64,000 bases of DNA from positions 1,116,050 through 1,180,049 of the forward strand of contig JABXKE010000002.1 in NCBI GenBank assembly GCA_013540595.1. Reading direction: 5' to 3'. The notes beneath the pieces were generated by a model. The model made no database searches. It saw only the letters and a program-made list of their open reading frames with translations, and was not told where the DNA came from. This stretch comes from Pyrodictium sp. (GTDB lineage: Archaea; Thermoproteota; Thermoprotei_A; Sulfolobales; Pyrodictiaceae). Both the position numbers and the translations under genes were made by a program. The stretch's first letter is position 1; every line of letters starts with the position of its first letter. Below are positions 60,606-64,000 of the stretch, piece by piece.

Positions 60606-62822
60606 CTAGAACGGCGAGATGAAGTCCTCCGGCTTGGGGGGCTCGGGAGGCAGCCCCTTGCGTTCTCTGACCTTCTTAATGACATCCATAAGCATGTTGT
60701 CGGGAACGGGAGCCCATCTGCTGAACTCCGTTCCCCAGAACGCCCTACCCTGGGTTGCGCTTCTTAGCTCCGCTGCCAGGTCGAAGCTTTCAGCTACCGG
60801 GATCTCGGCTATTACCCGCATCATTAGGCCATACTCCATCATGTTGAGGACCTTGCCGCGCTTTCTCGAAATCACTGCTATTACGTTGCTAACGTAGTCC
60901 TGCGGAACCCTTATGTCGAGCTTCTGTATGGGCTCAAGCAGCGTGGGTTTGGATGTTAACATACCGGCGTAGATAGCGTTACGCACAGCAGGGTATATCT
61001 GGGCTGGGCCTCTGTGTGCAGGGTCCTCGTGGATGACTGCGTCGTGAAGCACGACCTTTACTCCGCGCACCGGCTCGCGCGCAAGGGGCCCCTCTCTCAT
61101 GGCTAGCCTAAACGCCTGGATTATGGTGTCTTTAACCTCGCGCAGGTGCTGTATTCCTGTCGTCTTATCTACGAACACGTTTATGTTCTCGTCTATGGCC
61201 CAGATCCTCTTTGCCTCGTCGTAGTCCCAGCCAGCCTTGTCCCTCAGCACCTTTGCGCGCTCGTGCGCATCTTGATCCTCTGAAACCTCACCAGCTTGTA
61301 TCAGCTTTATGGTCTCCTCGCTCAGAGGCTCAACGCTGATGTAGAACTTGTTGTGCTTGTTGGGGCTCTTGCCCTCGAAGGTTTGGCTAGCCGCTCTTAT
61401 AGTTTCACGATACACTACTATGGGGGGGCTGGTCTTTACCTCCAGACCGTGCGTCTCCTTTAGCCACCACAGGGAGATCTCGATGTGAAGGGGACCCATG
61501 CCGCTTATCAAGTACTCACCGGTTTCCTGGTTTATCTTAACTTGAATAGTTGGATCCTCTATGCTGAGCTTGTAGAGGGCATCTATCAGCTTAGGGAGGT
61601 CTCTCGGGTTCTTAGGCTCGACAGCCATGGTGACCACTGGCTCGGAGATGTAGTGGAGCTTCTCGAACGGCGCTACCTTGTCCTTGAGGTCCACTGCAAC
61701 AACAGTTTCACCGGATCTAGCATCCTCGAGGCCTAGGGCAGCACCTATGTTTCCTGCCGGTATCTCGTCGACAACCTCGCGGTCTGGGCCCATGTAGATG
61801 CTCACTTGCAGAACCTTAGCCTGCTTCTTGGCGTTCAGCAACCATACTTCCTCGCCTTGACGCAATGTGCCGCTGAAAATCCTCCCTGTGGCTACGAGAC
61901 GCTTTATCTTCGGGTCCACCCTCATCGCCGCTATCGCAAAGACTAGGGGGCCGTTAGGGTCAACGTTAGCCATAGCCTGCCCTACTTCGCTGCTTATGTC
62001 GCCACGCCAGATCTTCTCTATACGATACTTCTGTGCCTCTCTGGGGTTAGGTATGTGGCGAACCACAGCATCTAGCACTACCTCGTGGAGCGGTGCCACC
62101 TTTGTCGCAAACTCCTCTACAGCCTCCTTGCCCTTGTTGTAGGCATCAACTATATCGCTGAAGCGTATACCTTTCTTCTGGGCTAAGGGTATAGAGATCC
62201 CCCACTTGTCACGCGCGCTTCCAAAGAGGACCGTGCCGTTCGAGGGATCTACAAGCCACTGCTTACGGAACCTAGGCTCTGCGTAGAGTGATATCAGATT
62301 GTTGACCTCCTTGATTATCTCTACAAACCTCTGCTGTATCTGCTGAGGAGTGTACTTAAGCTCCTTGATTAGACGGTCCACCTTGTTTATGAAGAGGATG
62401 GGGCGAACGCGCTCCTCGAGGCTCTGGCGGAGAACGGTCTCGGTCTGGGGCATCACACCCTCAACAGCGTCCACTACCACAATCGCTCCGTCGATCATCC
62501 TCAAGCTTCGGGTTACGTGGCCGCTGAAGTCCACGTGTCCGGGGGTGTCGACCAGGTTGATGACGTATGCTTTGCCTTGGTGCTCGTGGTAGAGGCTTAT
62601 GTTCGCCGACTTCACGGTTATTCCGCGCTGCTGCTCGACATCAAGGTAGTCCAGGGCCAGGGCCTCGCCAGCTATCCTTTGGGAGATTATACCGGCTGCT
62701 GCTAGAAGCGAGTCGCTCATGGTAGTCTTTCCGTGATCGACATGCGCTACTATACCTATGTTCCTAATCTGCTCTGGGTTTCTCATTATCCGGAGTATTT
62801 CGTCGACATGCTTGACGCGCAC
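60606..62822 (-). CDS. fusA: Translation elongation factor EF-2
   Basis: A 738-residue aEF-2, the GTPase of translocation. G1 [12 protein letters not shown] near 26, switch [12 protein letters not shown] near 94, and NKVD near 147. The domain IV loop [12 protein letters not shown] (about 600) carries the histidine modified to diphthamide. All five domains are complete. It starts at GTG 62822 and is preceded by a TATA box. Confidence 0.97.
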   Translation of the reverse strand: MRVKHVDEILRIMRNPEQIRNIGIVAHVDHGKTTMSDSLLAAAGIISQRIAGEALALDYLDVEQQRGITVKSANISLYHEHQGKAYVINLVDTPGHVDFSGHVTRSLRMIDGAIVVVDAVEGVMPQTETVLRQSLEERVRPILFINKVDRLIKELKYTPQQIQQRFVEIIKEVNNLISLYAEPRFRKQWLVDPSNGTVLFGSARDKWGISIPLAQKKGIRFSDIVDAYNKGKEAVEEFATKVAPLHEVVLDAVVRHIPNPREAQKYRIEKIWRGDISSEVGQAMANVDPNGPLVFAIAAMRVDPKIKRLVATGRIFSGTLRQGEEVWLLNAKKQAKVLQVSIYMGPDREVVDEIPAGNIGAALGLEDARSGETVVAVDLKDKVAPFEKLHYISEPVVTMAVEPKNPRDLPKLIDALYKLSIEDPTIQVKINQETGEYLISGMGPLHIEISLWWLKETHGLEVKTSPPIVVYRETIRAASQTFEGKSPNKHNKFYISVEPLSEETIKLIQAGEVSEDQDAHERAKVLRDKAGWDYDEAKRIWAIDENINVFVDKTTGIQHLREVKDTIIQAFRLAMREGPLAREPVRGVKVVLHDAVIHEDPAHRGPAQIYPAVRNAIYAGMLTSKPTLLEPIQKLDIRVPQDYVSNVIAVISRKRGKVLNMMEYGLMMRVIAEIPVAESFDLAAELRSATQGRAFWGTEFSRWAPVPDNMLMDVIKKVRERKGLPPEPPKPEDFISPF

Positions 62823-62860
62823 TTCCTAAGCACCCACTGCGACCAACCAGAAACTACAGA

Positions 62861-62868
62861 CTTATAAG
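62861..62868 (-). promoter_or_regulatory. TATA box of EF-2
   Basis: CTTATAAG is centred about 42 bases upstream of the GTG start of EF-2, predicting a leader of roughly 15 bases. Confidence 0.6.
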
Positions 62869-62990
62869 CACTGGGCTTAGAAGAGAGAACGAGCAGGAGT
62901 AGAACCAATTTAGGCCCCAGCTGATAGAGGACATTTTAGTACCGCCTTGAGCAATAGCATACCCCGGAGGCAGGCTCTTGGTGAGAGGTT

Positions 62991-63500
62991 ATGGCCAAAA
63001 CTAGTGGACGCAAGAAGGAACCAGTTGGAGGAACAAAGAAGGAGCTTGTAATAGTAACGAGGCCAGCTGTAACCCCCTCACAAATAGAGCAGGACGAGAG
63101 GAAGAGGAACCTGCTGCTTCTTCTATCATCGATGGAGGAGCAGGGAGGCGTGTACGAACGAAGCCTAGCACACTTAGTCTACTGGCTTCAGAGCGAGAAG
63201 GGGATAGACCTGGGATATAACTTCACGCTAGTAGGTGACCTGCCCACATCCAAGGAGTTAAAGGAGGATCTAATAGCACTGCTCTACGTCGGCTACGCCG
63301 AGACAGATGCGCGAACCAAAAAGATTAGGATCTCCAGCGATGGCAAGGAGTTCCTTTCCAAGGTAGGCTACGACAAGAACTTCTACGAGCAGTTAAGGGC
63401 TGCTGTCGACGAGCTAAGGCCAAAAATAGCCGCCATAGACATGCAGATAGAGCTCACTACCATGCTGACCAGACCTAGGAGGCGGAGATCCCGCATATAG
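62991..63500 (+). CDS. Hypothetical winged-helix-like protein
   Basis: 169 residues from ATG 62991 behind GGTGAGAGG. A basic, disordered N-terminus (about 1-35) is followed by a helical domain with paired helices and a likely wing (SLAHLVYWLQSEKGI, then LPTSKELKEDLIALLYVGYAE, then KIRISSDGKEFL), fitting a winged-helix fold, and ends in a very basic tail (RPRRRRSRI). It probably binds nucleic acid. Family not recognised. Divergent from EF-2. Confidence 0.65.
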   Translation: MAKTSGRKKEPVGGTKKELVIVTRPAVTPSQIEQDERKRNLLLLLSSMEEQGGVYERSLAHLVYWLQSEKGIDLGYNFTLVGDLPTSKELKEDLIALLYVGYAETDARTKKIRISSDGKEFLSKVGYDKNFYEQLRAAVDELRPKIAAIDMQIELTTMLTRPRRRRSRI

Positions 63501-63606
63501 GAACACGAGGAAACTATCCTCTGAGGGCGTCTCAGCTTAACCTGCGCTAGCGTCAACCCATGCAAAAACATGTGCGAATGCTAACCTGTACGACGGCAAT
63601 CCGTGA

Positions 63607-63643
63607 CCTGGCTCATCCGCCGCTCTGCGGCGGTGTCCCCAGG
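63607..63643. repeat. Strong hairpin with internal loop
   Basis: CCTGG (63607-63611) pairs with CCAGG (63639-63643) and CCGCCGC (63617-63623) with GCGGCGG (63627-63633), leaving a symmetrical 5/5 internal loop and a 3-base apex. It lies at the G+C to A+T switch near 63,650 and after the 62991-63500 gene, so it could be a terminator-like hairpin or part of a guide RNA. Confidence 0.45.
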
Positions 63644-63786
63644 CCCCCTGACCCCCGATTCATGCAAATTTTATAGAAGAATTAAAACTCAGATGCCCCA
63701 TCTACATCAATTTAGTTTACAGATTTAGCGGAAGATTAAAGCAGACATCGTCAACCCCACTGTGGCACTTTACAGCCCCGCAGCGG

Positions 63787-64000
63787 TTAGTAGGGGACAA
63801 GCTTTGCTATGAAAAAGCCTTGTGTATCGTGAACATGAGGAAAGAAGCGGTGAACTCTGTCTCTGAAGCTGTATGGTCTATATCCTGGTGAAGCACTGCT
63901 AAGAGCCTTCACTGGGGTATGCCTCCCTTTACCTAAGATACTGGCAATGTGCTCTTCCCCCTCAACTGCAAGGATGCTGCAAACGGCAAACACAATTTCG
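63787..64000 (-). CDS. RsmB/NOL1/NOP2 methyltransferase, C-terminal part
   Basis: The minus strand is open from the right edge to a stop at 63787, about 71 codons. EIVFAVCSILAVEGEEH matches the catalytic-cysteine block (TCS/VCS) of RNA m5C methyltransferases, and HRFFPHVHDTQGFFIAKL is their characteristic C-terminus. The gene's 5' portion lies outside the window. It could be a full paralogue or the missing half of the truncated gene at 31630-32307; the A+T-rich composition here fits the latter. Confidence 0.8.
   Translation of the reverse strand, partial: EIVFAVCSILAVEGEEHIASILGKGRHTPVKALSSASPGYRPYSFRDRVHRFFPHVHDTQGFFIAKLVPY

Overview
The window is chromosomal DNA of a hyperthermophilic crenarchaeon (Thermoproteota), most likely a Desulfurococcales/Pyrodictiaceae- or Aeropyrum-like organism. 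The evidence is archaeal information-processing genes (family B polymerase, MCM, GINS23, both RFC subunits, Orc1/Cdc6, Pelota, aEF-2), a single-OB crenarchaeal-type SSB, many TTG/GTG starts, TATA boxes close to the starts, an intron-containing tRNA and an archaeal S26 signal peptidase. I cannot name the species. All homology calls rest on reading the sequence, not on searches.

Layout. 0-4.4 kb: a gene-poor left edge with a partial hypothetical gene, a VapC/AF2212-type toxin-antitoxin pair and apparently decayed sequence. 4.5-25.5 kb: a core block, relatively A+T-rich, with a radical SAM protein, pelota, rimI, polB, two GTP/ATPases, mcm-gins23, divergent rfcS-rfcL, moaC, orc1/cdc6, a THUMP protein, enolase, a TrkA-like protein, MscS, signal peptidase and topoisomerase IA. 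25.6-29.67 kb: a visibly G+C-richer island of virus- or surface-structure-like genes (P-loop ATPase, several small proteins with signal peptides and C-terminal membrane helices, a pilin-like protein). Its right end cuts a glycosidase-like gene and has removed the N-terminal part of a NIP7-like PUA gene. 29.67-32.3 kb returns to A+T-rich core DNA (FKBP, AMMECR1) and ends inside an RsmB/NOL1-family methyltransferase.

At about 32.3 kb composition again becomes G+C-rich, and both the methyltransferase and a minus-strand hypothetical gene are cut there. The next 2 kb are element-like: a striking modular array of palindromes (32,992-33,413), the 3' half of a tRNA-Ser, an AbrB-like protein and the C-terminal stub of a tyrosine integrase. 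From 34.6 to 63.5 kb lie G+C-rich chromosomal genes: methylmalonyl-CoA mutase with MeaB and a cobalamin-binding-like protein, enoyl-CoA hydratase, aldo/keto reductase, a DHPS-like protein, an ArcS-core-like protein, an Opp-type ATPase, SSB, cytidine deaminase, GatB, heme o synthase, GcvT, tRNA-Gln, the tetrapyrrole cluster hemL-hemC-cobA-hemD, a Bud32-like kinase protein, a CBS protein and EF-2. At the right edge A+T-rich DNA resumes with the C-terminal part of an RsmB-family methyltransferase on the minus strand.

Together the genes describe a replication/translation core, a tetrapyrrole branch feeding siroheme/heme and heme o (suggesting a heme-copper oxidase and oxygen or nitrate respiration), and B12-dependent propionyl/methylmalonyl-CoA metabolism. 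The most notable signals are the palindrome array, the virus-like island, and the two convergent methyltransferase fragments, which fit an inversion of about 32 kb. An assembly join remains possible for each junction.
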